Below are positions 37,823 to 47,000 of a stretch of 64,000 nucleotides of DNA, piece by piece (positions within the stretch are counted from its first letter, which is position 1; every line of letters begins with the position of its first letter). The position numbers were made by a program, and so were the translations under genes. The notes under the pieces were generated by a model. That model was given only the letters and a program-made list of their open reading frames with translations. It was not told where the DNA came from and ran no database searches. Source of the DNA: Ktedonosporobacter rubrisoli (GTDB lineage: Bacteria; Chloroflexota; Ktedonobacteria; Ktedonobacterales; Ktedonobacteraceae); NCBI RefSeq assembly GCF_004208415.1, contig NZ_CP035758.1, positions 2,728,001 to 2,792,000 on the forward strand, read 5' to 3'.

Positions 37823-38066
37823 GTTGCTCCCCTCCTTTAGGATATATTTCCTCACAACCGGGCGTGATGACCAGGGAAGATAAAGTAGCAAGAATTACTG
37901 AACTGGCAGAGGCGATATACAATACTACTGCCATCTGAATACTTATCAGCCCTTCAAGGATAGAGGTATATGCGTTATTTGTGATGCTTCTGGAGAAGCG
38001 AATTATCCCCTACCAGGGGCGGTTTTTACCAGAGGAGGCTTTAGAAGCCAGCTAAGAGGAGAAAAT

Positions 38067-38435
38067 ATGAGGCCAGAAGATTTCTTGCGCGAATTGGAGC
38101 GGAGAATGAATACCCATCGTTTTGAAGAGGTTGCACCCTTGATTGCAGATCATGCCATCTATTGGTTTAATGACGGCTCTTTTCAAGGTAAAGAAGCTAT
38201 CAAGCAAGCGTTTGAGAGGACCTTTGCGACTATCCAGGAGGAGCGCTATACACTTGAGGATGTGCAGTGGCTTGTGCGCGATGAGCACGTTGCTGTCTGT
38301 GTCTATACCTTTCATTGGCAGGGCAAGGTAGAAGGGCAACTTATGCAAGGCTCTGGACGCGGGACCAATGTTCTGCAAAAATTTGGCTCCCACTGGCAGG
38401 TTACTCACGAGCACTTGAGTGCACTCCCAGCTTAA
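38067..38435 (+). CDS. SnoaL/DUF4440-like NTF2-fold protein
   Basis: 122 residues, a single NTF2-like cone fold: an N-terminal helix (FLRELERRMNTHRFEEV), IADHAIYWFNDGSFQGKEAI, and paired strands VAVCVYTFHWQG and GSGRGTNVLQKFGSHWQVTHEHLS. Such proteins bind small ligands or act as polyketide cyclases, isomerases or stress proteins; no catalytic residue set is clear. It is a single gene with GGAG-like sequence 6-10 bases before the ATG. Confidence 0.78.
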   Translation: MRPEDFLRELERRMNTHRFEEVAPLIADHAIYWFNDGSFQGKEAIKQAFERTFATIQEERYTLEDVQWLVRDEHVAVCVYTFHWQGKVEGQLMQGSGRGTNVLQKFGSHWQVTHEHLSALPA

Positions 38436-38718
38436 GAGCTTGCTCAGCCTTTCTTCAGTTTGCTTTCGGTGTCCTGGCTGCTTTGACAAGCCAGGGCTTT
38501 TCAGCAGAATTACTTTACCTGATTGATAAAGAGTTGACTATTGCTAAGCCGTGATTGGCTGCCTATCTGCTTGGGGAGTTGCTCTATTTTGAGCTATAAT
38601 CTAGCCAATATAAATTAACTGCTTGCTGTTAATTATGCTGGGGCTAAAACTTAGTGTGCTCTTCTCACGCATTGCTTGCAAATAGACGAGCAGCTAAATG
38701 TAGAAAGGCAGATAGGTA

Positions 38719-39805
38719 GTGATCAGCTGGAGAACATCCCCACTTCTGCGCCTGGTGATTGTCTGGACCGGCTTGATAATTATCCTGGCCGGTTTGAAAT
38801 TTGCGGCGCCGGTTCTGGCGCCCATTATTCTCTCGATCTTCATTGCAGTTATTTGCTTACCGGTGCTGCGCTGGTTAGAACGCCGCGGGGTACCGGCCTG
38901 GTTGGCGCTTGTGCTCATACTGATTGGTATTGTTATCTGTATTGCCCTTTTGTGCGTTTTTATCTATGTCTCGCTGAATGATCTTACCGACAGGCTTCCA
39001 GACTATCAAAAGCGCTTACAAGGATTGATGACCGAGGTAGGCCCACTGTTGCAGCAACTTGGCATCAATATAAAAGAGATTGGCCCTGCCAACTCCCTGG
39101 ATACGGGGCAGATCTTTGCGGCTTTCTCTAGCTTTTTGCAGACTACCGTTCGCGGCCTGACCAGCTCATTTCTTGTGATCCTTGGCGTGGCTTTTGCTAT
39201 GTTGGAAGCGCGCAGCATAGCCGACAAGCTGCAGCGAAGTGGCGAGCGAGGGAGAGCGCTGCTAACGATTGGTCAGCGGTTCAGTATCGCAGCTCAACAG
39301 TTTGTGTACCTGCGGGCGGTAAATAATTTGATCGTGGCAGTTGGAGCTGTAATCTTTCTTCTATGGGATAGACTTTGCGATCCTCTGGGGAGTACTTATC
39401 TTCTTCTTAAGCTACATTCCGAATGTGGGGATTGTCATTGCTTGCATACCGCCGGTGCTGCTGGCCTTGATCCAGCATGGCTTGATAGGGGCCCTCGTAG
39501 TGATTGTTGTGCTCTTTATTATTAATCTTATCGGCGATAATGTGATAACTCCCCAACTTATGGGGAGCGGGTTGGATCTCTCCCAGAGCGTGGTTTTCTT
39601 TACCTTTGTCTTCTGGACCTGGATGTTTGGCGCTATAGGTGCGCTTCTCTCAGTCCTGCTCACAGTTCTTGTGAAACTGATCCTGGAGACGAACGATGAG
39701 ACACGCTGGCTGGCCGTAATCATGAGCTCGAATAAAGAAAAGAAGCCGGAGAAACGTAATACAGAGCGTGATGAGAGGAATGACCAAAAAACTTCGCCTT
39801 CCTGA
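38719..39805 (+). pseudogene. AI-2E family transporter, split by a frameshift
   Basis: The first part (from a GTG at 38719) has the PerM/AI-2E pattern of membrane helices and a soluble loop (DLTDRLPDYQKRLQGLM), ending at VAVGAVIFLL near 39360. One base later the frame continues GIDFAILWGVLIFFLSYIPN, IPPVLLALIQHG, LIGDNVITPQLMGSGLDLS, the conserved C-terminal helices and loop. One extra base (or two missing) in CTATGGG near 39362-39366 breaks it. Either a pseudogene or a sequencing error; a joined protein of about 360 residues would be normal. AI-2E transporters export autoinducer or act as ion antiporters. Confidence 0.82.
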
Positions 39806-40135
39806 CCTGTCTCTGCGCTTCATCTGTTTTGGCTTTACAAGCATTTAGGATGGGCTGTTCTCGATTATTCTTTAATTGTAGCATTTTAACAGGCAATGGT
39901 TAAAATGCTTCTTAAGGGGAGTGAGGAAGGCCAGGCGAGGTCGGCTGAGGCTGCCACAAAATAGATGATCTCTTCTATAATCGGTGGCCTCAGCCCGGAA
40001 CCCACATAATGTATCTTATGCTCCTGTCTCAGAAGAAGCTCTCTTACAAGAGAATTTCTTATAGCCATAATGAAATAAAAGGCAGAGAGCACCAGGGCCA
40101 GGATGCGAGCCTGGAAACACTTGCTAGAGCCGCGC

Positions 40136-41101
40136 CTATTTTGCCGAGGTGAAGATGCTCTGTGGCAGGAAGGCACTGACCAGCCAGTGGGGCATGTCTA
40201 CAACCTCGGACAGCTTAAGATCGACGGCAACGCTGCAGAGCATATAGGCGTCGGCGCGCGAGAGGCCATAGGTTTTCTGCAGATGCTTAATCATATGGCG
40301 AACTGCCTTGCGCACTGCTTCTGGCAAATCGGGGCCAATACCATCGGTAGCATAGTAGGGAGCCGTGTTTGTGCGCGGTGTAAGCGGACCGGCGGTTAGA
40401 AATTGGGGCTCATCTACTTGCAAATCCTTGCGCACTGTCAGGCGTACTGTGGCCTGCATGGGAACCTCGATGGCTGTACCACAGACTTCTCCATCTCCCT
40501 GGGCGGCATGGCCATCACCCATAGAGAAGAGTGCGCCCTCTACTTCGACCGGCAAGTAAAGATGAGCGCCCCTGGTAATGTGGCGTGTATCCATATTGCC
40601 GCCGTGGCGATAAGGTGGAATCGTCGAATGCGCGCCGTCAGCGGCAGGGGCAAGGCCAATCTCGCCGCAGAAGGGGGCAATAGGGATACGAATACCCGGA
40701 GCGAACTCGGCCCAGCCATCTGCACCCCCTTCGAGCTTCCAGATCTTGAGGTGCGGCTCGCTGAACTCGTCGGCCAGGAGGCCAAAGCCTGGAATGATGG
40801 CTGTCCAACCCCAATTGCCCGGTTGAAGGTCGAGGAATTCGACCTCCAGGGTATCGCCGGGCGCCGCACCTTCGACATAAATAGGCCCGTTAACCTGGTC
40901 TACGCCCTCGAATTTAAGATTGTGTATCGCGTCAAGCGTGCTCTCGGCGGTAATCTGACCGCATGAGGCATCCAGCATATCGAGCGAAACTGTTTCGCCA
41001 GCTTGGATGCGCGCAATAGGCGCAATGCTATGATCCCAGGCAAAATGATATTGTTGGCGATGCACATGAATGGTGCGCCCTGTTACAGGTGTATCCGTCA
41101 T
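40136..41101 (-). CDS. Acetamidase/formamidase family protein
   Basis: 321 residues of the FmdA/AmdA family, which hydrolyses formamide or acetamide to ammonia and the acid. Family landmarks are AWDHSIAPIARIQAGETV at the N-terminus, GPIYVEGAAPGDTLEVEFLD, IPIAPFCGEIGLAP, GGNMDTRHITRGAHLYLPV and MGDGHAAQGDGEVCGTAIE. The protein is cytoplasmic and monocistronic. A nitrogen-scavenging role is the default reading. Confidence 0.92.
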   Translation of the reverse strand: MTDTPVTGRTIHVHRQQYHFAWDHSIAPIARIQAGETVSLDMLDASCGQITAESTLDAIHNLKFEGVDQVNGPIYVEGAAPGDTLEVEFLDLQPGNWGWTAIIPGFGLLADEFSEPHLKIWKLEGGADGWAEFAPGIRIPIAPFCGEIGLAPAADGAHSTIPPYRHGGNMDTRHITRGAHLYLPVEVEGALFSMGDGHAAQGDGEVCGTAIEVPMQATVRLTVRKDLQVDEPQFLTAGPLTPRTNTAPYYATDGIGPDLPEAVRKAVRHMIKHLQKTYGLSRADAYMLCSVAVDLKLSEVVDMPHWLVSAFLPQSIFTSAK

Positions 41102-41305
41102 TGCTTGAGTCCTTTCTCTGAAAGAAAGCCAGATTGAAAAATAACCCGTGTATGTGGAGTGCTAACCCGCCTGGCTTACCAGGTAATACATTGGATGAGT
41201 AATGTCTGGAGCCCTTATTCTCAGCCCCACTTTGAGATATACTAGCACATTTAAGTCAAGTATTGTAGCGCTTGCTGAAATGTGAATAGTTTCTTCCCGA
41301 ATGTA

Positions 41306-42175
41306 TTAATCCCGCTCTCCCCATGCAGTAAGCAGATCCCAGCTTGAGCAAAAGTCGCTCTGCTGCATCTCCTCAATGGCTTGTCGATAGATCTCGTCGT
41401 AGTTTGGTGCAAGGCAACCCCATTTCTTCAGGAATGGGCGTATTGTTTTATAAACATATCCCATATCCTCGGCATAGGCCTGACCCTCGCTGGTCCCAGC
41501 CCGAAACTCTATGCTATAAGCCTTTGTTTGCACACGTCGAACGCCGTAGCGCGTAAGTAAGCGTTCCAGATGTGGAAGTACGCCAAGCCGCTCCTGTTCA
41601 AAGATGTGACCAGCCTGTAAAAAAGCGCAGATAGCCATCTGCTGGAGCTGGGTAAGTGCCGGACTGTTGCTTATATGCTGAATTGCTGAATCTGTGATAC
41701 GAATAATGCCTCCAGGACGAGCGACACGCTGCATCTCGCTAAGCATCTTGGGCCAGTCCCAGGTGCGTAGAAAACTAAAACCAAAACGCATATTGACGAG
41801 ATCAAAAAAAGCTTTCGGAAATTCGAGCATGCGCAAGGCGTCCATGACCTGAAACTCGACTCTCTCTGTGTGCTGAGAAATAGCTGCTTGTTCGCGGGCG
41901 TAATCGATCATGCGCTTGCTAATATCGATGCCAAATAGAGACATGTCTGGGTAGGTCTGTGCAGCTTGCAGGAGCCAGCCGCCAGTTCCGCACCCGACAT
42001 CGAGGACGCGCCGAAAGGCTTTGGGCTCTGGCTGTTCGGAAAAGTTGCCTCCCATTGCTGCAGTGAGCATCTGATCCTGAAGTATTAAGCGCGTGAACTC
42101 GGACTCGTTCTGCCTGTCCTGAACAAAATAGGTTGATGGCTGCTCAGTTTTCTTTGATTCGAAGGGATACGGCAT
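41306..42175 (-). CDS. Class I SAM-dependent methyltransferase (paralogue 2)
   Basis: 289 residues, matching the gene at 35288 along its length: QDRQNESEFTRLILQDQML, VLDVGCGTGGWLLQ, LFGIDIS, DALRMLEFP, FLRTWDWPKMLSEMQRV. The two copies face opposite ways 5 kb apart. No neighbour reveals the substrate. Differences are concentrated in the last 100 residues, which often set substrate choice. Confidence 0.88.
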   Translation of the reverse strand: MPYPFESKKTEQPSTYFVQDRQNESEFTRLILQDQMLTAAMGGNFSEQPEPKAFRRVLDVGCGTGGWLLQAAQTYPDMSLFGIDISKRMIDYAREQAAISQHTERVEFQVMDALRMLEFPKAFFDLVNMRFGFSFLRTWDWPKMLSEMQRVARPGGIIRITDSAIQHISNSPALTQLQQMAICAFLQAGHIFEQERLGVLPHLERLLTRYGVRRVQTKAYSIEFRAGTSEGQAYAEDMGYVYKTIRPFLKKWGCLAPNYDEIYRQAIEEMQQSDFCSSWDLLTAWGERD

Positions 42176-42417
42176 GCTAATCTTGCCCTCTTTCTGGCTA
42201 TCTTACCTTAATAAGAGATATGCAATCTTGCGCCTATTATACGCAGGCAAATGCTGCCTGTCGAGCTTTACTTGCAGAAATGGGGATAGAGAGCAAAGTC
42301 TCGATAATTTGGCGATTGTTTGGAAAGGGGAAGATGTGCTTATCTGTGCAGCTCTGGTTTTCTCCCGAGTATCAGGGGCATACCCATGTAGGTGAGCCCC
42401 TGGCATCGTTCCTGTCC

Positions 42418-43416
42418 TTAAACCGGTGTCGAAACCGGAGATCTCTGCTTCATATACTTCGCGAAGAAGTTGAGTACCTTCTCAGGATATCTTCCGAAGA
42501 AGTTGTAACCATCCTTGAAGCGCCGCGTTGTGTTTTCAACCCAAATCATTTCCTTCTCATCTGTTGCAAGCATATCGAAGGTCTTTTGCGCGTCTTCCGG
42601 GTTCTTGGTCCATGCATCGTCCCGCACCTGAATCGTCAGGTTGGGCATCGTGATTTTCGACGCAAAGAGCTGCGGGGTCATATCGGCAGCCGGGAAGGCG
42701 CCCATCTTCAGCAATTCTAGATCGATGAGCTCTTGATACTGGGCAACCCCCTGCAACTCTGAGAACGCCTGAAAGATGGCTGACATGGAAGGCACCAGTG
42801 GACTGCACATGCACTTGACGTTTGCAAATAGCTCCGGGTGCCTGGCGATGGCTTCGTACTGGGAGTTGCCGCCCATACACTGGCTGTAGAGTCCAACCGT
42901 CATCTTGCTGAGCCTTGGATGATTATCCACATACTTCTTTACTCCAACACAGTCGCGCCACTCCCAACGACCGATGCCGCAGATGCCGTTGTTCGCAGCG
43001 CTGCTATTGCCATGATTTCGAATGTCGTAGGTCAGTACGTTGTAGCCGGCATCAGTCAGGTGCTTGTACTGAATAACAAAGTCGATCTCGACATTATCAT
43101 AGCTGCTCCACGGCTCACCAAAGTGTCCCGGGAAGCCAGCGCGACACATGGGCAAAGCATGATTGTAGATGATGAGCTTATTACTCTCGCCGCCCCTGGC
43201 CGGGATATACCAGGCCTCAAGTGGAGTGCCATCATCTGACGGGATCACAAGATCGTACCAACCGGTCATCCCATAATCATCGGGGGTCTTGAAGAGAAAG
43301 CTGCGCAACGGCCGAACCATGTTGGCAATGAGCTTGACCTTCGCGTGGTCCTTGGGGGAGATGCTCTTAAGTTGCTCCTGCGCTTTTGCCATTCTTTCTT
43401 CGGGTATTCTACCCAT
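42418..43416 (-). CDS. Alpha/beta hydrolase with cysteine at nucleophile elbow
   Basis: 332 residues of the alpha/beta-hydrolase fold: IIYNHALPM before the oxyanion turn, GYNVLTYDIRNHGNS, and the nucleophile elbow LYSQCMGG. Cys180 occupies the place where most members have Ser (GHSMGG), as in dienelactone hydrolases. A plausible acid follows in QVRDDAW; a catalytic His is not obvious near the end (ENTTRRFKDGYNFFGRYPEK), so activity is uncertain. AGGAGG lies 7 bases before the ATG, an excellent ribosome site. Substrate unknown. Confidence 0.82.
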   Translation of the reverse strand: MGRIPEERMAKAQEQLKSISPKDHAKVKLIANMVRPLRSFLFKTPDDYGMTGWYDLVIPSDDGTPLEAWYIPARGGESNKLIIYNHALPMCRAGFPGHFGEPWSSYDNVEIDFVIQYKHLTDAGYNVLTYDIRNHGNSSAANNGICGIGRWEWRDCVGVKKYVDNHPRLSKMTVGLYSQCMGGNSQYEAIARHPELFANVKCMCSPLVPSMSAIFQAFSELQGVAQYQELIDLELLKMGAFPAADMTPQLFASKITMPNLTIQVRDDAWTKNPEDAQKTFDMLATDEKEMIWVENTTRRFKDGYNFFGRYPEKVLNFFAKYMKQRSPVSTPV

Positions 43417-44209
43417 GGCTTTACCTCCTATGATCTGACGATTGTTGGGCGAGCTGGCTTGAAGAAGGGTGCCTTGGTACCGCTATTGCCTCATTGACAC
43501 ACTTCAGCACATCGTAGAGCGCCCTGCAATGCGTGCCCTTTATGGCATTGGAAGTTCTTCCTGGTACTTGCGGTACACTTGTACAGGCCATCCGCTCATC
43601 CATTTACTGCACGCCACGCTTCCAACGACGACCTGCAACGGCTGTATCCGGCGTCTCATCCTGTTCACCGGCAAGGTAATCTTAAGCTCTATGGTTTCGT
43701 TCCTTTGGCTAGCCTCGATCCTCGTTGCTGCTCGAACCTCTTCATATCGGCGCGCAGGTTCATCCTGAAGTCAAAGGGTTTGAACAGAGACGCAAATCCT
43801 TTCTCCCAAAGTGTAATGCAGAGGTGCAAGCGCATCCACACTTGATTTGTTGCTCACATCCGCCGCGCCAAATAAAATCAGCAAACCTCTGAGGCCAGAC
43901 AGAGTGTTGGCCCTTAACCTTAGCTGTCTTAATGCTCGTTTGCCCGCAAGTTTTAGCTGAACTCCATCAGATTTCTGGATAGTCTTACAAGCGCTTGTGG
44001 AGCATATCTGTGGCGTTGATTAGAAATGTCACACTTTCGTAACACTTTGGTAAAAGAAATCTCATGTGTCTGAACTATTATGTTAGCAACGCGTAATAAA
44101 ATATATAGAGATGCGGCAAGAATACGGGTAAGCCGCTGTTAAATTTATTAAGAGAGATGGAAGAGCGACAAATGAAGGTTGCTCTTAGATTAAGTAATGG
44201 AGTAAAGAT
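43417..44209. other. Long gap of about 790 bp without a supported gene
   Basis: Open frames here (for instance 43469-43768 and 43579-43845) have no ribosome site and low-complexity, non-family sequence. The right end is AT-rich and probably holds the promoter of the lipoprotein-ABC genes. No RNA or repeat recognised. Confidence 0.5.
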
Positions 44210-45019
44210 TTGCTAGATCAGCATGGGAAGGAAAATCGGCAGGATAAGCCATGGCTATCAGTTTGCTCTAAAAGTCGCGCAAATCAACGTCGTTCAGCAT
44301 ATCTCTTGCTAGCCACTTTGGGGCTCTGCTGGGTGTTTCTGTTGAGCGCCTGTGATAGCGGCACTATAAATGTTGAGGTCGGACCAACCCAGAAACAGGA
44401 TGGACCGACGAAAAGCTTTCAGGTTGGCGCACAGCCCGAGCTCGTTGTGCAAAATCCTGTGGGAGATATTCATATCCATAAGGGCAATGCTGGCAGTATC
44501 GGGCTTAGCGCTACTTTTCACTATACTGGCTCGACGAATCCGTTTAAGCTCACATCAAGCCAGGATGGAGATACAGTGCATGTAGAAGTAACCTCGACGC
44601 TCCATAGCTGGCAAAATCAGAGCGTGGACCTCGATCTTACCGTCCCGACAACAACGAAATTGAACGTGGAAAGCAATGCAGCTGAGATCCACGTTGAGGA
44701 TATTCAGGGGCAGATGCAGATTAAGAGTGATGTAGGGGCAATTCGTCTGCGGAACTGTACGCTTCAGGGGCAAGGAAAGATAGCTTCTAACGTTGGCCAG
44801 ATTGATTTTGATGGCATGCTTGATCCCCAGAGCAGTTATACCTTAAATACTGATGTGGGGGCGATTACGGCTTCGCTTCCTTCTAACGCAGCCGTCGAAC
44901 TAAAGATGTCTAGCATAGAATCTAAAAATGCCTTTGGCAGCGATACACTAGGCTCAGCACCGCGTGCACAATTGGACCTCTCCAGTCGGATTGGCTCTAT
45001 TTCTATTGAAAAGCGCTAA
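44210..45019 (+). CDS. DUF4097-type lipoprotein
   Basis: 269 residues from a TTG, with GGAG 7 bases upstream. After a basic N-terminus comes a hydrophobic helix and a lipobox LLSAC, so the mature protein is anchored outside the membrane by a lipidated Cys. The rest is a beta-helix-like DUF4097 domain with repeating short strands (AEIHVEDIQGQMQIKSDVG, then GAIRLRNCTL, GKIASNVGQIDF). These proteins accompany two-gene ABC transporters or anti-sigma-like systems, and here an ABC pair follows 110 bp downstream. Function unknown. Confidence 0.85.
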   Translation: MLDQHGKENRQDKPWLSVCSKSRANQRRSAYLLLATLGLCWVFLLSACDSGTINVEVGPTQKQDGPTKSFQVGAQPELVVQNPVGDIHIHKGNAGSIGLSATFHYTGSTNPFKLTSSQDGDTVHVEVTSTLHSWQNQSVDLDLTVPTTTKLNVESNAAEIHVEDIQGQMQIKSDVGAIRLRNCTLQGQGKIASNVGQIDFDGMLDPQSSYTLNTDVGAITASLPSNAAVELKMSSIESKNAFGSDTLGSAPRAQLDLSSRIGSISIEKR

Positions 45020-45130
45020 TACTCTGGGTGGGGAATAGGCAACCGTGCGTATTCCCCATCTTGAAGATCGACATACCTTTACAGTTATAGATATGAAGGC
45101 AAAACTACAATAGTTAGAAAGGATTCTGTG

Positions 45131-46123
45131 ATGCTGTCAACCTTTCGACAGAATGTAGGCCATGGTGACGCAAGAAGCGATGCTTATGTGATTGAAACGC
45201 ATAATCTTAGCAAGCGGTATAAAACAGGGATTGCCCTCAAGGGGCTTAATCTGCGCATTCCTAAAAATACTATTTGCGGTTTCCTCGGTCCTAATGGAGC
45301 CGGAAAAAGTACGGCGATTCGCTTATTGCTAGGTCTGTCTAAAGCCAGTAGCGGCAACGGAATGGTCTTTGGCTTAGATATAGAGCGCGATAGCGTTGCT
45401 ATTCGCCGCCGGGTTGGCTACCTGGCTCAAGATCCGCACTTTTATGATCATATGACCGCTCGTCAGACCTTGCGTTTTGTCTGTAGCTTTTTCTACTCGG
45501 GGCCATCTAGCGTGCTGGAAAAACGCATTTCCGATAGCCTAGACCTGGTGGGTCTTAACGATAAAGCTGATCGTCCAATTAAGGGCTTTTCGGGTGGAGA
45601 ACGGCAACGTCTTGGCATTGCCCAGGCATATATTAATCATCCTCAACTTATGATCCTGGATGAGCCTGCAGCCTCCATTGATCCGATAGGACGGCGTGAT
45701 ATTCTAGAGGTCATGCAGCGCTTACGCCAATATACTACTATCTTTTACTCAACACACCTTCTCGATGATGTACAGCGGGTAAGTGACATGGTAGTCATTT
45801 TGAAGGACGGAGAGATGCTGGCTCATGCTCCTATTGAAGAGTTGTTGGCCGGTAGCGGAGAAGTGGTGTATGAATTGCAGCTCGAAGGCGAAACAAGCTC
45901 AGCCTATGAAAGGCTAAGTTCTCAAGCGTGGGTGAAGCAAGTAAGCGTCATGCGTGAGCGAGACCAGGAACGCTGGTATGTGTCGGTAAGCGATGAGGAA
46001 AGTGCGAAAATGTTCTTGCTTCCATTGCTTATCCAGGATGGGCAACCATACGTAAGCGCATTTGGCCGCAAGAAACATGGGCTGGAAGATATTTTCCTGA
46101 GCATGGTTGAGAATGATAAATAA
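45131..46123 (+). CDS. ABC transporter ATP-binding protein
   Basis: 330 residues from the ATG at 45131 (AAGGA seven bases upstream; a GTG one codon earlier is less likely). The nucleotide-binding domain has Walker A GPNGAGKST, a Q-loop in YLAQDP, the signature FSGGERQR, Walker B LMILDEPAA with the catalytic Glu, and the H-loop STHLLDD. A C-terminal DUF4162-like tail follows. It pairs with the permease 27 bp downstream and is the type used for lantibiotic immunity, sodium export or membrane repair. Confidence 0.93.
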   Translation: MLSTFRQNVGHGDARSDAYVIETHNLSKRYKTGIALKGLNLRIPKNTICGFLGPNGAGKSTAIRLLLGLSKASSGNGMVFGLDIERDSVAIRRRVGYLAQDPHFYDHMTARQTLRFVCSFFYSGPSSVLEKRISDSLDLVGLNDKADRPIKGFSGGERQRLGIAQAYINHPQLMILDEPAASIDPIGRRDILEVMQRLRQYTTIFYSTHLLDDVQRVSDMVVILKDGEMLAHAPIEELLAGSGEVVYELQLEGETSSAYERLSSQAWVKQVSVMRERDQERWYVSVSDEESAKMFLLPLLIQDGQPYVSAFGRKKHGLEDIFLSMVENDK

Positions 46124-46150
46124 AAGAAGTCTAAGCAAGGAGCGAAAATA

Positions 46151-46936
46151 ATGCAAATGCGGCTCGGCCAGAGTGAGCAGCCTGAGGATAAGCAGACATC
46201 TCCACATCTGAAAAATAAAGATGCAAATGGCTGGAGTGCGGGACTACTGCCCATGTGGAGGCAAGAGAGCAGGCTGTGGTGGGGACATCTAGGTTGGCTT
46301 AAATCCTGCGTTATCTGGCTCATTCTCATCAACGGGTTTCAGGCTTTGGTACTTTCTGATGCGGCAGGAAAGAAGAGCTTTGATGTAGGAGAGATCTTAT
46401 TTGAGCTCAATATAGTATCTTTAATGTTTTACGGGATAGGAACTATACTTGCCGGTCAGGGAAAGATTATTGATGATAAGCAGAGCCAGATCGTATCATG
46501 GCTCCTCTCGAAGCCGTTATCGCGTGTCTCCTTTATTCTATCCAAGTATGCAGCACTTACAGGGATGTTGCCCACGATGATTCTGCTACCGAGTCTGGTT
46601 ACCTTTATCCTGATCTATCTTAGATTGGGAGTATGGGCTACGCCGAGCCAGATCTTACTCACCATTCTGTGGGAAGTCGTAGTAGTTCTATTGCTTTATA
46701 GCCTGACACTACTACTGGGGACTTTATTCATGAAGCGCAGCCTGGTGGCCGGGATAGGCATTATCAGCACTTTCATTTTAATGCAACTGGAGGGCAGTCG
46801 TTGGCTGCAGCCAGTAATGAAGGATATCGCTGATGGGCAAGCGTTGAGGCCTGGCCTGGCTATGGTTGGCTTGTTTCTAGTCGCGGCTCTTTTGGCAGTT
46901 CTAGCTATTGTGCGCTTTAAACAAAGTGAGCTATAA
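46151..46936 (+). CDS. ABC-2 type permease
   Basis: 261 residues with six hydrophobic helices and the N-terminal QESRLWWGH segment typical of ABC-2 permeases. AAGGAG lies 8 bases before the ATG. It is co-transcribed with the ATPase and probably the DUF4097 lipoprotein. It lacks the large extracellular loop of MacB or BceB types. Substrate unknown. Confidence 0.87.
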   Translation: MQMRLGQSEQPEDKQTSPHLKNKDANGWSAGLLPMWRQESRLWWGHLGWLKSCVIWLILINGFQALVLSDAAGKKSFDVGEILFELNIVSLMFYGIGTILAGQGKIIDDKQSQIVSWLLSKPLSRVSFILSKYAALTGMLPTMILLPSLVTFILIYLRLGVWATPSQILLTILWEVVVVLLLYSLTLLLGTLFMKRSLVAGIGIISTFILMQLEGSRWLQPVMKDIADGQALRPGLAMVGLFLVAALLAVLAIVRFKQSEL

Positions 46937-46967
46937 AAGACATGGGAGCATATGATTGCTCCCGTGT
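46936..46967 (-). terminator. Hairpin terminator between the ABC permease and lanC-like genes
   Basis: ACATGGGAGCA / TGCTCCCGTGT with a six-base loop. On the minus strand it is followed by TCTTTT, so it terminates the LanC-like gene and may also stop the plus-strand operon. Confidence 0.7.
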
Positions 46968-47000
46968 ATGGTCTTGCAGGTACTTCAGGGATCATGTCTG

